Of a stretch of DNA of 37,055 bases, positions 15,992 through 27,207 are shown piece by piece. Under the pieces are notes generated by a model. That model was given only the letters and a program-made list of their open reading frames with translations. It was not told the origin of the DNA and made no database searches. The stretch covers positions 1 to 37,055 of the forward strand of contig NZ_VTPS01000024.1 of the NCBI RefSeq assembly GCF_008274215.1, in the 5' to 3' direction. A program made the position numbers and the translations under genes. Source of the DNA: Calorimonas adulescens (GTDB taxonomy: Bacteria > Bacillota > Thermoanaerobacteria > Thermoanaerobacterales > UBA4877). The first letter of the stretch is position 1; each line of letters opens with the position of its first letter.

Positions 15992-17326
15992 ATGAATGAG
16001 CAACTTTTAAACCTCTGGGAAAGGGTAACCAGACTCGTAAAAACTGAGCTTACAGAGGTAAGTTACAATGCCTGGTTCAGACTCTTGCGGCCTATAAGCA
16101 TGGACAATGACACCATTACCATAGGTGTACCAAACTCATTTACCTACAATATCATAAACGAGAGGTACACCAGTTACCTTACCAATGCAATAAATACAGT
16201 AAGCAATAAAAAATATAAGGTTGTAATAAGGGTTATTGATGAAGACACAATATCAGAACAGACTGCTAGCACTATTAGTGATGGCATGCATGACAACCTT
16301 ATAAACTATCTGAACTCAAAATATACATTTGATTCATTTGTCATAGGAAACAGTAATAGGTTTGCCCATGCTGCTTCATTAGCTGTCGCGCAGGCTCCAG
16401 GACATGCATACAACCCCCTCTTTATATATGGAGGAGTTGGTCTCGGAAAGACCCATCTTATGCATGCCATCGGTCACTATATACTGGACAACAATAAGGA
16501 CATGAAGGTCATGTATGTGACATCGGAAAAATTTACCAACGACCTTATAAATGCTATTAAAGACGACAAAAATGAAGAATTCAGGAACAAATACCGGAGT
16601 GTAGATGTCCTTTTAATAGATGACATTCAATTTATTGGAGATAAAGAGCGTACTCAGGAGGAATTTTTCCACACCTTCAACACATTATATGAGGCAAACA
16701 AACAGATTGTGGTTTCCAGTGACAGGCCACCAAAAGAGATACAGCAACTGGAGGACAGACTCATATCAAGGTTTGAATGGGGACTCATAGCAGATATTCA
16801 GCCTCCAGATTTTGAAACGCGAATTGCAATTTTAAAGAAAAAAGCGCAGCAGGAAAACATTGAGATTCCCAATGATGTCATGGTATACATGGCAAAACAA
16901 ATTCAGTCAAATATTAGGGAACTGGAGGGCGCACTGATTAAGGTAGCTGCATACAGTGCGTTTATAGAGACAGAAATCACCATCGATATGGCAGAAGAGG
17001 CCTTAAGAGACATATTACGGCATGATTCTAAAAGAGAGATAAATGCAAAATATATCGAAGAGGTTGTGGCAAAGAGATTTGGAATAAAGATTGAGGACTT
17101 AAAATCCAAAAAGAGAACCAAAAATTTCACGGTTCCAAGACAGATAGCCATGTACCTTTGCAGAGAATTGACTGATATGTCACTTCCCAAGATCGGAGAA
17201 GAGTTTGGCGGAAAGGATCATACAACAGTAATACACTCCTGTGAAAAAATTTCTAAAGATATAGCAAATGATAGCGAAATGAAGTCGCTGATAGAGAGTT
17301 TGAAAAAGGAGATACTTGGAGAATAA
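15992..17326 (+). CDS. dnaA: Chromosomal replication initiator DnaA
   Basis: The 444-residue protein has the four DnaA domains. Domain I (about 1-80) begins [11 protein letters not shown] and is followed by a short linker. The AAA+ domain carries Walker A GGVGLGKT (147-154) and Walker B LLIDDIQF (207-214). Domain IV has the box-binding signature with [10 protein letters not shown] near 410. It binds ATP and DnaA boxes to unwind oriC. GAGGGGGA precedes the ATG. The gene is flanked on both sides by DnaA boxes, so it sits inside a bipartite origin and may regulate itself. Confidence 0.98.
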   Translation: MNEQLLNLWERVTRLVKTELTEVSYNAWFRLLRPISMDNDTITIGVPNSFTYNIINERYTSYLTNAINTVSNKKYKVVIRVIDEDTISEQTASTISDGMHDNLINYLNSKYTFDSFVIGNSNRFAHAASLAVAQAPGHAYNPLFIYGGVGLGKTHLMHAIGHYILDNNKDMKVMYVTSEKFTNDLINAIKDDKNEEFRNKYRSVDVLLIDDIQFIGDKERTQEEFFHTFNTLYEANKQIVVSSDRPPKEIQQLEDRLISRFEWGLIADIQPPDFETRIAILKKKAQQENIEIPNDVMVYMAKQIQSNIRELEGALIKVAAYSAFIETEITIDMAEEALRDILRHDSKREINAKYIEEVVAKRFGIKIEDLKSKKRTKNFTVPRQIAMYLCRELTDMSLPKIGEEFGGKDHTTVIHSCEKISKDIANDSEMKSLIESLKKEILGE

Positions 17327-17327
17327 T

Positions 17328-17374
17328 CCACAGTTTCCATGTGGAATTCAACTGTGGAAAATGTATTTTTTTTT
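17328..17374 (+). terminator. DnaA-box hairpin followed by T-run after dnaA
   Basis: Inverted arms TCCACAGTT (17328-17336) and AACTGTGGA (17350-17358) contain near DnaA boxes (17324-17332 and 17353-17361) and can form a hairpin. A run of nine T follows at 17366-17374, 7 bp after the arm. It may act as a partial terminator between dnaA and dnaN as well as a DnaA-binding pair. Confidence 0.55.
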
Positions 17375-17480
17375 CATCTTATATATTTATGCTGCAACAA
17401 TATTTTTTAGTACAGTTTTTTAAACAAATTTTTCTACACTCTAAATCAGCATCACTTATGGTGATAATTACATTATCAAC

Positions 17481-17525
17481 AAATCCACAGTCTCTACTAC
17501 TACTGTGAATAAAGTTATAATAAGA
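17481..17525 (+). other. oriC: oriC part 2: candidate DnaA-trio/unwinding element
   Basis: A near DnaA box AAATCCACA (17481-17489) is followed after five bases by TACTACTAC (17495-17503) and then by an AT-rich stretch. Box, spacer, repeated trinucleotides and AT-rich DNA is the order described for the B. subtilis basal unwinding system, which also lies between dnaA and dnaN. Confidence 0.65.
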
Positions 17526-17551
17526 AAAAGATAAGAAAAGAGGGAAAAAGG

Positions 17552-18652
17552 ATGAAGATTGAGGTAGACACTCAGGCAATGCAAAACGCCATAAACAAAG
17601 TACAAAAGGGAATAAGCTCTAAAACAACGCTACCAATCTTAGAGGGAATATATATAAAAGCAGAAGACAATATGGTAACGCTGATAGGAACTGACATGGA
17701 TTTAACAATAATGACGCAAATTGAAGCAAACGTCATAGATGAAGGAGAAACCGTGGTCAACTCAAGAATATTTAGCGATATTGTAAGAACAATGCCAAGA
17801 GAAACAATAAGTATGGATGTGGAAAACAACGTTGTTACTTTAAAGAGCGGCAGTAGCTTATTTAATATTTCATGCTATGATTCAGAGGAATACCCTGCAA
17901 TCCCAACAATTGAGCTGGACTATGGCGTCGTTATGGACCAGGAAATCTTAAATGATATGATAAAAGGTACAATCTTTTCTGTGTCTACAGATATGACGCA
18001 CCCTATACTTAATGGGTCATTGTTAAAAATTAGCAATGATGAGGCAATCATGGTGGCATTGGACGGTTACAGGATGTCTATAAAAAGAAAGAAAATTCAG
18101 AATAATTCTGACCTGAACATTGTCATCCCGTATAAGGCGTTAAATGAACTGTCAAGGCTTCTAGAAGAAGGTAATTTAAATATATATGTAAATAGAAACC
18201 AGGCCGTATTTGATATGGACAACACAAGGGTATATACGAGACTTTTGGAAGGTGAGTTTATAGATTATGAAAACATTATTCCCAATGAAAAAAGTTTGGT
18301 ATGTGAGGTAAAGAGAGAGGATATCGTTGATACCTTGGAGAGGGCAAGCCTAATATCCAAGGATAGAAGGACACTGGTAAAACTGACGATTGATGGGGAT
18401 TATATGAAGGTTGAGGGCAGGGATGAGAGGGGATACTTCAACGATGTTATTAATATAAAGATTGATGGGCCAGGCCTTACTATAGCATTTAACTCCTTGT
18501 ATCTCTTAGAGGCTCTTAGGGCAATAGAGGACAGTTATGTGAAACTTGAGTTTTTGAGCAATGTGTCCCCATGTATAATAAAACCGGTTAATGGTGATGA
18601 TTACCTATACCTTGTATTACCGGTAAAAATGAAAGATGATAGCGATGCGTGA
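17552..18652 (+). CDS. dnaN: DNA polymerase III sliding clamp (beta subunit)
   Basis: DnaN is the ring-shaped clamp that tethers polymerase III to DNA. The 366-residue product has the usual three-domain length, with an N-terminal AINKVQKGISSKTTLPILEGI segment and a C-terminal YLVLPVK. AGAGGGA and AAAGG precede the ATG. It lies downstream of the candidate unwinding element and overlaps yaaA, starting the tightly packed dnaN-gyrA block. Confidence 0.98.
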   Translation: MKIEVDTQAMQNAINKVQKGISSKTTLPILEGIYIKAEDNMVTLIGTDMDLTIMTQIEANVIDEGETVVNSRIFSDIVRTMPRETISMDVENNVVTLKSGSSLFNISCYDSEEYPAIPTIELDYGVVMDQEILNDMIKGTIFSVSTDMTHPILNGSLLKISNDEAIMVALDGYRMSIKRKKIQNNSDLNIVIPYKALNELSRLLEEGNLNIYVNRNQAVFDMDNTRVYTRLLEGEFIDYENIIPNEKSLVCEVKREDIVDTLERASLISKDRRTLVKLTIDGDYMKVEGRDERGYFNDVINIKIDGPGLTIAFNSLYLLEALRAIEDSYVKLEFLSNVSPCIIKPVNGDDYLYLVLPVKMKDDSDA

Positions 18653-18851
18653 AGTTAAAATTGATAAGGACTATATAACATTGGGTGCATTCTTGAAATG
18701 GCAGAATATAGTAAGTACAGGTGGAGAGGCTAAAATATTAATACAGTTGGGAAAGGTAAGAGTAAATAATGAGGTCTGTACAATGAGGGGCAAAAAATTA
18801 CGGCCCGGCGACACTGTGGAGGTTAAAGGCCAGGCCTACAGGCTCATATAG
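18636..18851 (+). CDS. yaaA: S4-domain RNA-binding protein YaaA
   Basis: The 71-residue product is a single S4 domain: ITLGAFLKWQNIVSTGGEAK, then VRVNNEVCTMRGKKLRPGDTVEV. This matches YaaA, always found between dnaN and recF in Bacillota and implicated in ribosome assembly. Two ATGs are possible (18636 and 18645), neither with a good ribosome site; both lie inside the end of dnaN, so translation is probably coupled. I keep the longer form because its length equals that of the B. subtilis protein. Confidence 0.93.
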   Translation: MIAMREVKIDKDYITLGAFLKWQNIVSTGGEAKILIQLGKVRVNNEVCTMRGKKLRPGDTVEVKGQAYRLI

Positions 18852-18862
18852 GGGTGCTTGTG

Positions 18863-19914
18863 TTGTATATTAGAGAGGTAGATTTAAAAAACTTCAGGAA
18901 TTTTACCGATTATACCATCTATTTGGACAAGGGTACAAATATCATATTAGGTAAAAATGCTGTAGGAAAGACCAATATACTGGAATCTATTTATCTATTG
19001 AGCCGTGGTAGGTCATTTAAAACATCCAGGTTGAGTGAAATAATAAAATATGATGAGGACAATTTTTTTATCGGTATAAAGGCAGTTAGAAGCTCTGGAG
19101 AGTTTACTGCACAGTTTGGCTATGCACAGGACAATAAAAAGCAGATCAAGATTAACGGGATAGAGATTAATAAACAGTCTGAGCTTTTGGGTAACATCTA
19201 CACCATACTTTTTTTACCTGAAGACCTGTATATAGTTAAGGGAAACCCACAGATAAGAAGGAATTTTATAGACGAGGCGCTTTTACAGATAAGGCCCAAT
19301 TATACCTATGATTTAATGAGATACTACAAAGTTTTAAAGCAGAGGAATAATCTGCTTAAGAATATTGCAAAAAAACCTTCCTTGAGATATACTTTAGATT
19401 CATGGGATGAGCAGATTGCAGCATATGGAATAAAGGTAGCTACAATAAGGGCAAGGTTTGTAGAAACGTTGTCAAGAGCAGTTGCTGATATTCACAAGAA
19501 CCTGAGTGGTGGAGAAGAACTTGAAATCAAATATTTGGTCAATTTTGGTAATAATATTGATATGTATAGAGAACTTTTGAAATCCTCTGTGGAAAAGGAT
19601 ATAACCTATGGCCAGACTACCATAGGTCCACATAGGGATGACATAAAAATACTATTGGATGGAAAGGCAGCAAGGACCTTTGCATCGCAGGGTCAGCAGA
19701 GGACAATAGCATTAAGTCTGAAACTGGCTGAGATAAAAATTATCAGGGATAATATTGGAGAGTCGCCTGTATTCCTTTTAGACGATGTATTTTCTGAACT
19801 TGATGATGATAGAAAAATGTGTGTAATGAAAAATATCAAGGACATTCAGTCAGTGATTACCGCAAATGATATCCACATGGATGGAAGCTGGAATGTAATA
19901 AGATTAGGGGTGAT

Positions 19915-19918
<4 letters not shown>
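18863..19918 (+). CDS. recF: DNA replication and repair protein RecF
   Basis: RecF is an SMC-like ATPase that helps load RecA at gaps. This 351-residue protein has Walker A GKNAVGKT (30-37), the YGQTTIGPHRDDI segment, a SQGQQRT signature and Walker B LLDDVFSELD. I start at the TTG at 18863, which gives MYIREVDL in register with the B. subtilis N-terminus (MYI...) and lies 8 bp after AGGGG. GTG codons at 18854 and 18860 are alternatives. It follows yaaA closely and overlaps remB by 4 bp. Confidence 0.96.
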
Positions 19919-22091
<2,173 letters not shown>

Positions 22092-22103
22092 GAAGGTGAT
22101 TAA

Positions 22104-24515
22104 ATGCCAGAAGAAAATATAATACCCGTGGGTATAGAAGATGAGATGCAAAGGTCATATATAGACTATGCAATGAGTGTCATCGTTGGGAGAGCACTCC
22201 CAGACGTGAGAGATGGGTTAAAACCTGTACACAGGCGTATCCTGTATGCAATGAATGAACTTGGACTTACACCTGATAAGCCATACAGAAAGTCAGCCCG
22301 TATTGTCGGTGATGTTCTTGGTAAGTATCACCCCCATGGTGATGCTGCTGTATATGATGCTATGGTCAGGATGTCACAGGACTTCTCAATAAGGTATCCC
22401 TTAGTGGATGGCCATGGTAATATGGGCAGTATAGATGGAGATCCACCTGCAGCCATGAGATATACGGAGGCAAGGCTTTCCAGAATCTCATTGGAAATGC
22501 TTGCTGGCATTAACGAAGAGACGGTAGATTTCATGCCAAATTTTGATGATACCCTAAAGGAGCCAACAGTTTTACCAAGTCGATTTCCAAATCTCCTTGT
22601 AAATGGCTCTCAAGGAATAGCTGTAGGGATGGCTACAAATATTCCATCTCATAATCTTAACGAGATAGTAGATGGTATAATTGCGCTTATAGATGATCCA
22701 GATATTGATATAGATGGGCTGATGAAGTTTGTTAAGGGGCCTGATTTTCCTACTGGTGCAAGTATAATGGGAACAAAGGGTATAAAAGATGCCTATTATA
22801 CAGGCAGGGGCAAGATAATTTTGAGGTCTAAGGTAGAGATAGAAGAGGCAAAAGGCAGGTCGCGAATACTTATAAAGGAAATACCTTATATGGTTAATAA
22901 AGCTAAGCTGGTGGAGAATATAGCCAATCTGATAAAGGATAAAAAGATTGACGGTATAGCAGACCTGAGGGATGAGTCCGATCGCACTGGAATGAGAGTG
23001 GTTTTAGAACTCAAAAGGGATGCAAATCCCAACGTAATATTAAATACATTATATGCTCATACTCAGCTTCAGGATACCTTCGGGGTAATTATGTTGGCCC
23101 TTGTAAGAGGTGTCCCTAAGGTCCTGAATCTCAAAGACATGATGGTAGAATACCTTAATTTTCAGAAAGAGGTTGTAACCAGAAAGACCAGGTATGAGCT
23201 TAACAAGGCACAGGAGAGGGCTCATATACTGGAAGGACTTAGGATAGCACTGGACCATATTGATGAGGTTATAAACCTTATAAGGTCATCGGCCACAACA
23301 CAGGAGGCAAAGAGTGGGCTCATTGACAGGTTTGGCCTTTCTGAAAAACAAGCACAGGCTATACTGGACATGAGGCTTCAGAGGCTTACGGGCCTTGAAA
23401 GAAAGAAGATAGATGAAGAATATGAGGGACTTCTAAAGAACATTGCAGAGTATAATGAGATTTTAAGCAGCGAATCAAGGTTATTGAATGTAATAAAGGA
23501 TGACCTTATCAGGATTAAGGAAAAGTATGGTGATAAGAGAAGGACTGAAATTATACCAGAATTTACCGAAATTGACATGGAAGACCTTATCAAGGAAGAG
23601 GACGTGGTTGTAACCATCACGCACTTTGGATATATAAAGAGGATACCATTAAGTAACTACCGAAGTCAGAGAAGGGGTGGCAAGGGTCTTATTGGCATTA
23701 CAACAAGGGAAGAGGATTTTGTGGAGGATATATTTATTACATCTACCCATGACAACCTCCTCTTCTTTACAAACCAGGGCAATGTTTACAGGCTGAGGTC
23801 ATTTGATATACCTGAAGAGAGCAGGCAGGCAAAGGGAACAGCCTTAGTTAACCTTATACAATTAAGGCCGGGCGAAAAGGTGAATGCTGTATTGCCTGTC
23901 AGAAGTTTTGATGAGAGCTCTGCCATTTTGATGGTGACGAGGACTGGTCTTATTAAGAAGACCGATTTAAATGAGTATGGAAATGTGAGAAAGACTGGGA
24001 TAAAAGCACTCTCTTTAGAAGAAAACGATGAGTTGATTTCTGTTCGATTAGCGGAAAGTGGCCAGGAAATAATAATAGGTACGAAGAATGGGATGTGTAT
24101 AAGGTTTTCTGAAAAGGATGTAAGGACATCTGGAAGGACGTCAAAAGGGGTTACCGCTATTGAACTGGACAAGGATGATGAGATAATAGGGATGGACCTT
24201 ATTGATGGCGGCGGATATGTCCTCACGGTAACAGAAAATGGTTTTGGAAAGAGAACACCCACCTCAGAATATAGATTGCAGGCCAGGAGGGGAAAGGGTA
24301 TAAAGGCATACAACAGGTCTGATAAAAATGGCTATGCCATTACCATCCGTGTCGTCCAGCAGGAGGATGACCTTATGATAACAACACTCAATGGAAATAT
24401 TATAAGGCTTAAAGTTAGTGATATACCTGAACTTCACCGCAATAGCCAAGGTGTTAGACTGATTAGATTAGATGATGGAGATAAGGTGGTATCTATAGCC
24501 AGGGTAAGGGAATAG
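22104..24515 (+). CDS. gyrA: DNA gyrase subunit A
   Basis: The 803-residue breakage-and-reunion subunit has the catalytic tyrosine Tyr120 in MRYTEARLS and the CAP fold with [17 protein letters not shown]. The C-terminal beta-pinwheel carries the gyrase box QRRGGKG, which marks it as gyrase rather than topoisomerase IV. At the position of E. coli Ser83 it has Ala81; Asp85 (E. coli Asp87) is kept. Alanine here is known from bacteria with lower intrinsic fluoroquinolone sensitivity. GAAGGTGAT precedes the ATG. It ends the origin-proximal block; no terminator is evident. Confidence 0.98.
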   Translation: MPEENIIPVGIEDEMQRSYIDYAMSVIVGRALPDVRDGLKPVHRRILYAMNELGLTPDKPYRKSARIVGDVLGKYHPHGDAAVYDAMVRMSQDFSIRYPLVDGHGNMGSIDGDPPAAMRYTEARLSRISLEMLAGINEETVDFMPNFDDTLKEPTVLPSRFPNLLVNGSQGIAVGMATNIPSHNLNEIVDGIIALIDDPDIDIDGLMKFVKGPDFPTGASIMGTKGIKDAYYTGRGKIILRSKVEIEEAKGRSRILIKEIPYMVNKAKLVENIANLIKDKKIDGIADLRDESDRTGMRVVLELKRDANPNVILNTLYAHTQLQDTFGVIMLALVRGVPKVLNLKDMMVEYLNFQKEVVTRKTRYELNKAQERAHILEGLRIALDHIDEVINLIRSSATTQEAKSGLIDRFGLSEKQAQAILDMRLQRLTGLERKKIDEEYEGLLKNIAEYNEILSSESRLLNVIKDDLIRIKEKYGDKRRTEIIPEFTEIDMEDLIKEEDVVVTITHFGYIKRIPLSNYRSQRRGGKGLIGITTREEDFVEDIFITSTHDNLLFFTNQGNVYRLRSFDIPEESRQAKGTALVNLIQLRPGEKVNAVLPVRSFDESSAILMVTRTGLIKKTDLNEYGNVRKTGIKALSLEENDELISVRLAESGQEIIIGTKNGMCIRFSEKDVRTSGRTSKGVTAIELDKDDEIIGMDLIDGGGYVLTVTENGFGKRTPTSEYRLQARRGKGIKAYNRSDKNGYAITIRVVQQEDDLMITTLNGNIIRLKVSDIPELHRNSQGVRLIRLDDGDKVVSIARVRE

Positions 24516-24887
24516 AATTAAAAACAAGGGCCGTAAATAAGGCAAACGTGTGGTCGGCGAGTTCACTGAGCAAAATTAAGCCCGATACTAACAGAGGCCC
24601 ATGCAATAAATGCGGCAGGTGGATAGGATGAAAGCTGCTGTTATTACCAAAGTTAAAGGGAAGAAGCCGTAACTTCTGCGGATATATTGGTGACTGCAAC
24701 ACATATGTCTGATATCTCATACTTGATCATCTGGATAAATATGTAATGAATAAATCTTAATGATAAAATTCATAAATTTAATAATAAATAACATAGCAAA
24801 CAAGAGCTATAGTTATCATTAATTGAGCCATCTGCCAACAATGTATAAAATAAGCGAAAAGAGCGTTTTTAGCAGCTTAAATGGGAA
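24516..24887 (+). other. Intergenic stretch with possible structured leader
   Basis: This 372-bp stretch between gyrA and the atp promoter holds no clear gene. GGGCC (24528-24532) can pair with GGCCC (24596-24600) around a 63-base insert. A 14-codon open frame (24628-24672, MKAAVITKVKGKKP) follows AGGTGG. It could be a leader peptide or the stump of a lost gene. No rRNA or tRNA is seen here, although B. subtilis carries an rRNA operon after gyrA. No known riboswitch class was recognised. Confidence 0.35.
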
Positions 24888-24915
24888 TTGAATATAAAAA
24901 TATAAGAGATATAAT
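24888..24915 (+). promoter_or_regulatory. Probable sigma-A promoter of the atp operon
   Basis: TTGAAT (24888-24893) and a perfect TATAAT (24910-24915) are 16 bp apart and lie 23 bp before the atpB start codon. The -35 box is imperfect. Confidence 0.7.
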
Positions 24916-24938
24916 GATGTGAGATGCGGGGTGATAAA

Positions 24939-25607
24939 ATGGATTTTGGTCCTAAGATACTTTTTGTAATACCTCTATTAGGAGGTATACCTGTAACTGA
25001 TTCAGTAGTTGTAAGCTGGTTTATAGTAGCATTTCTGGGTATAATATTCTACATGGGAGGTAGACATCTTAAGAATATACCTGAGGGTATGCAGAATGTG
25101 CTGGAGATCATCCTTGACTTTATAAGTTCTTTTGTTACTGATGTTACAGGACCAAAAGGAGAGGTTATTATTCCGTATATCGGGACAGTAGCCCTCTATC
25201 TTATTATTGCTAATGTAATTGGTGCTTTTGGTATAAGTCCACCTACAAGGGATATAAATATTGCAGCCAGCCTTGCTGTGTTGACCATTATCTATGTGAT
25301 CTACTCCAGCATCAAGGCAAGAGGATTTAAGGGATGGCTTAAGAGTTTTACCGAGCCACTCGGCATAATTTTGCCATTTAAAATATTGGACATCTTCACA
25401 AGGCCTCTATCCCTTGCAGTCCGACTTTTTGGAAATATCATGGCAGGTTTTATTATAATGGAATTGGTAAAGGATTTCGTTCCTGTCCTTGTTCCGTCAT
25501 TCCTGAGCCTGTATTTTGACTTTTTTGATGGCCTCATACAGGCGGTAGTATTTTCGCTTCTAACAGTTATGTATGTGCATGAAGGAATGGAAAAGATGGA
25601 AGATTAA
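24939..25607 (+). CDS. atpB: ATP synthase Fo subunit a
   Basis: Subunit a forms the two proton half-channels beside the c ring. The 222-residue protein has about five or six membrane spans. The essential arginine lies in the helix-4 segment PLSLAVRLFGNIMAG. I start at the ATG at 24939 because GGGGTGAT stands just before it; the ATG at 24924 would place that site inside the gene. It is first in a complete atpBEFHAGDC operon. No atpI is present upstream within the window. Confidence 0.96.
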   Translation: MDFGPKILFVIPLLGGIPVTDSVVVSWFIVAFLGIIFYMGGRHLKNIPEGMQNVLEIILDFISSFVTDVTGPKGEVIIPYIGTVALYLIIANVIGAFGISPPTRDINIAASLAVLTIIYVIYSSIKARGFKGWLKSFTEPLGIILPFKILDIFTRPLSLAVRLFGNIMAGFIIMELVKDFVPVLVPSFLSLYFDFFDGLIQAVVFSLLTVMYVHEGMEKMED

Positions 25608-25622
25608 TAAAGGAGTGATATT

Positions 25623-25841
25623 ATGTCTGTAGCAATGGCAGCTGGAATAGCAGCTTTATCAGTAATTGGAGCCGGTCTTGGAATAGGTGTAGCCACATCA
25701 AAGGCAGTAGAGGCAGTGGCAAGACAGCCAGAGGCCTCCAACAAGATTACTACTATCTTTTTGCTTGGTGCGGCCCTCGCAGAGGCGACAGCTATTTATG
25801 GCCTATTGATCGCCATCCTGATAATTTTCTTCTTGAAATAG
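25623..25841 (+). CDS. atpE: ATP synthase Fo subunit c
   Basis: The 72-residue hairpin protein of the rotor ring has two membrane helices joined by the polar loop ARQPE (about 33-37). The ion-binding carboxylate is Glu54 in [11 protein letters not shown]. In sodium-dependent rings a Gln in helix 1 and a Ser after the Glu bind Na+. Here the matching residues are Ile21 (GLGIGVA) and Ala55, so the enzyme is predicted to use protons. AAAGGAGTGAT precedes the ATG. Confidence 0.97.
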   Translation: MSVAMAAGIAALSVIGAGLGIGVATSKAVEAVARQPEASNKITTIFLLGAALAEATAIYGLLIAILIIFFLK

Positions 25842-25853
25842 AGGTGGCTTGCA

Positions 25854-26348
25854 ATGCTAAGTATAAATCTCTGGACATGGGTATGGAACATAATAAACAT
25901 CATAATACTATACATGCTCTTTAAGTATTTTCTGTATAAACCCATGACAAAGTTTTTGAAGGACAGAAGCGAAAAGATAAAAAAGATGCAAGAAGATGCA
26001 AGATTAGATAGGGAAGAGGCAGAGAGGATAAAAAAAGAGCTGGAAAGCTCACTTAAGGAAACGAAGGAGAAGACCCAACAGCTCATTAAAGAGGCCCAGG
26101 ATAGAGCAAACGGTGTCTATGATGAGATAGTGGCAAGGGCCAGGGAAGAGGCTTCCAACATAATAGAGGAAGGCCACAAGGAAGCGTTGGCAGATAGAGA
26201 GAGGATGATAAAAGAACTTAAGGCAGATATTATGGATATGGTGATAGATACAACATATAAGGTTATGGCGGTGAAGCTTAACGAGGAAGAGGATAAGAGA
26301 CTTATTAGCAGTATGTTAGAAGAGGTTATGTCTAATGGTGGTAAATGA
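25854..26348 (+). CDS. atpF: ATP synthase Fo subunit b
   Basis: The 164-residue stator stalk protein has one N-terminal membrane span (about 8-25) and then a long, highly charged helix (about 35-140) that dimerises and reaches up to F1. The start follows AGAGGTGG. Its 3' end overlaps atpH by 14 bp. Because the delta subunit it must bind is enlarged, contacts at its C-terminus may differ from the norm. Confidence 0.96.
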   Translation: MLSINLWTWVWNIINIIILYMLFKYFLYKPMTKFLKDRSEKIKKMQEDARLDREEAERIKKELESSLKETKEKTQQLIKEAQDRANGVYDEIVARAREEASNIIEEGHKEALADRERMIKELKADIMDMVIDTTYKVMAVKLNEEEDKRLISSMLEEVMSNGGK

Positions 26349-27207
26349 GTGGGCTAATGGATTTTTGTACCATATAAATGATATGGATGATAAGGAAAAC
26401 ATAATCGATGAGGTAAGGTCCTTCACTGAGGTTTTGAAAAAAAGTGAAGGTTTTGTGTTTTTAAAGGATTTATCCGTACATTTTAATAATAAGATGAATA
26501 TGTTAATGGGATTAAGAGACGATGTAGACTTCAGGGTATTAGCGTTAATAGCTGCGCTTACAAAAGAAGGGGTTATAGCAGATATAGATGACATCATTTT
26601 TGAAATTCAGCGGGGCATATTAAGAGAAAAGGGCTATACGATAGTGGATATAACTACTTCAACTCATGTAGATGATGAGATGGAAAAAAAAATAATTGAT
26701 TTCCTCCATAGTATGATAGGTTTAAATATAAAGACTTACTATCATGTTGATAGGTCAATAGTTGGAGGTTTCATTATTGAATTTGATGGAAAAATGATAG
26801 ACATAAGTACACGGACAAGATTATCAAGGTTAAAACAAGACGTTGTAGGCAGCGTGGTTAAGGGTGCTGTTAGAGATGATGGTGGTGATCGCCATACGCT
26901 CCGTGTGTATAAATCTATTGATAATAGGTTGACTTCATTTGAGGACAGGATAATAGAGAAAAAAGGGAAAAAAGTGGTAAGGGTTATTTCGGCCAGGCCA
27001 CTGGATATGAATACAAAGAGTTTTTTAAAACATCGTCTTGAAGGGTTTTATAACAATGAGGTTTTTATCAGATATGCTATTGACCCGTCTATCTTAGGAG
27101 GAATAATTTTACAGCAAGACAGGGATAAGATGTTGGATTTAAGCATGCGAGGGAAGCTTGACTGGTTTAGGAATCATATACAAGAGGAAGTGATAACCCT
27201 TGATTGA
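26335..27207 (+). CDS. atpH: ATP synthase delta subunit with duplicated OSCP C-terminal domain
   Basis: Delta joins the stator stalk to the top of F1. It is usually about 180 residues; this one has 290. Residues 1-100 match the N-terminal helical domain. Residues about 102-173 form an OSCP-type C-terminal domain ([32 protein letters not shown]). A Lys/Arg-rich linker (about 174-212) leads to a second, more canonical copy at 214-286 ([36 protein letters not shown]). Both copies share the GG..I.....KM.D.S.R..L pattern, so this looks like tandem duplication within the gene. The frame is continuous; it overlaps atpF (14 bp) and atpA (8 bp). Confidence 0.9.
   Translation: MVVNEWANGFLYHINDMDDKENIIDEVRSFTEVLKKSEGFVFLKDLSVHFNNKMNMLMGLRDDVDFRVLALIAALTKEGVIADIDDIIFEIQRGILREKGYTIVDITTSTHVDDEMEKKIIDFLHSMIGLNIKTYYHVDRSIVGGFIIEFDGKMIDISTRTRLSRLKQDVVGSVVKGAVRDDGGDRHTLRVYKSIDNRLTSFEDRIIEKKGKKVVRVISARPLDMNTKSFLKHRLEGFYNNEVFIRYAIDPSILGGIILQQDRDKMLDLSMRGKLDWFRNHIQEEVITLD

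Noticed and set aside
17332-17349. CCATGTGG centre after dnaA as a parS site
   Set aside because: The arms do not match parS, and the bases are better explained as the loop between inverted DnaA boxes.
24516-24938. rRNA or tRNA genes after gyrA, as in B. subtilis
   Set aside because: No conserved rRNA segment or tRNA T-loop pattern is present in the spacer.
26335-27207. Second part of atpH as a separate gene
   Set aside because: No stop or ribosome site lies between the two OSCP-like parts; the frame is continuous, so I treat it as one protein.
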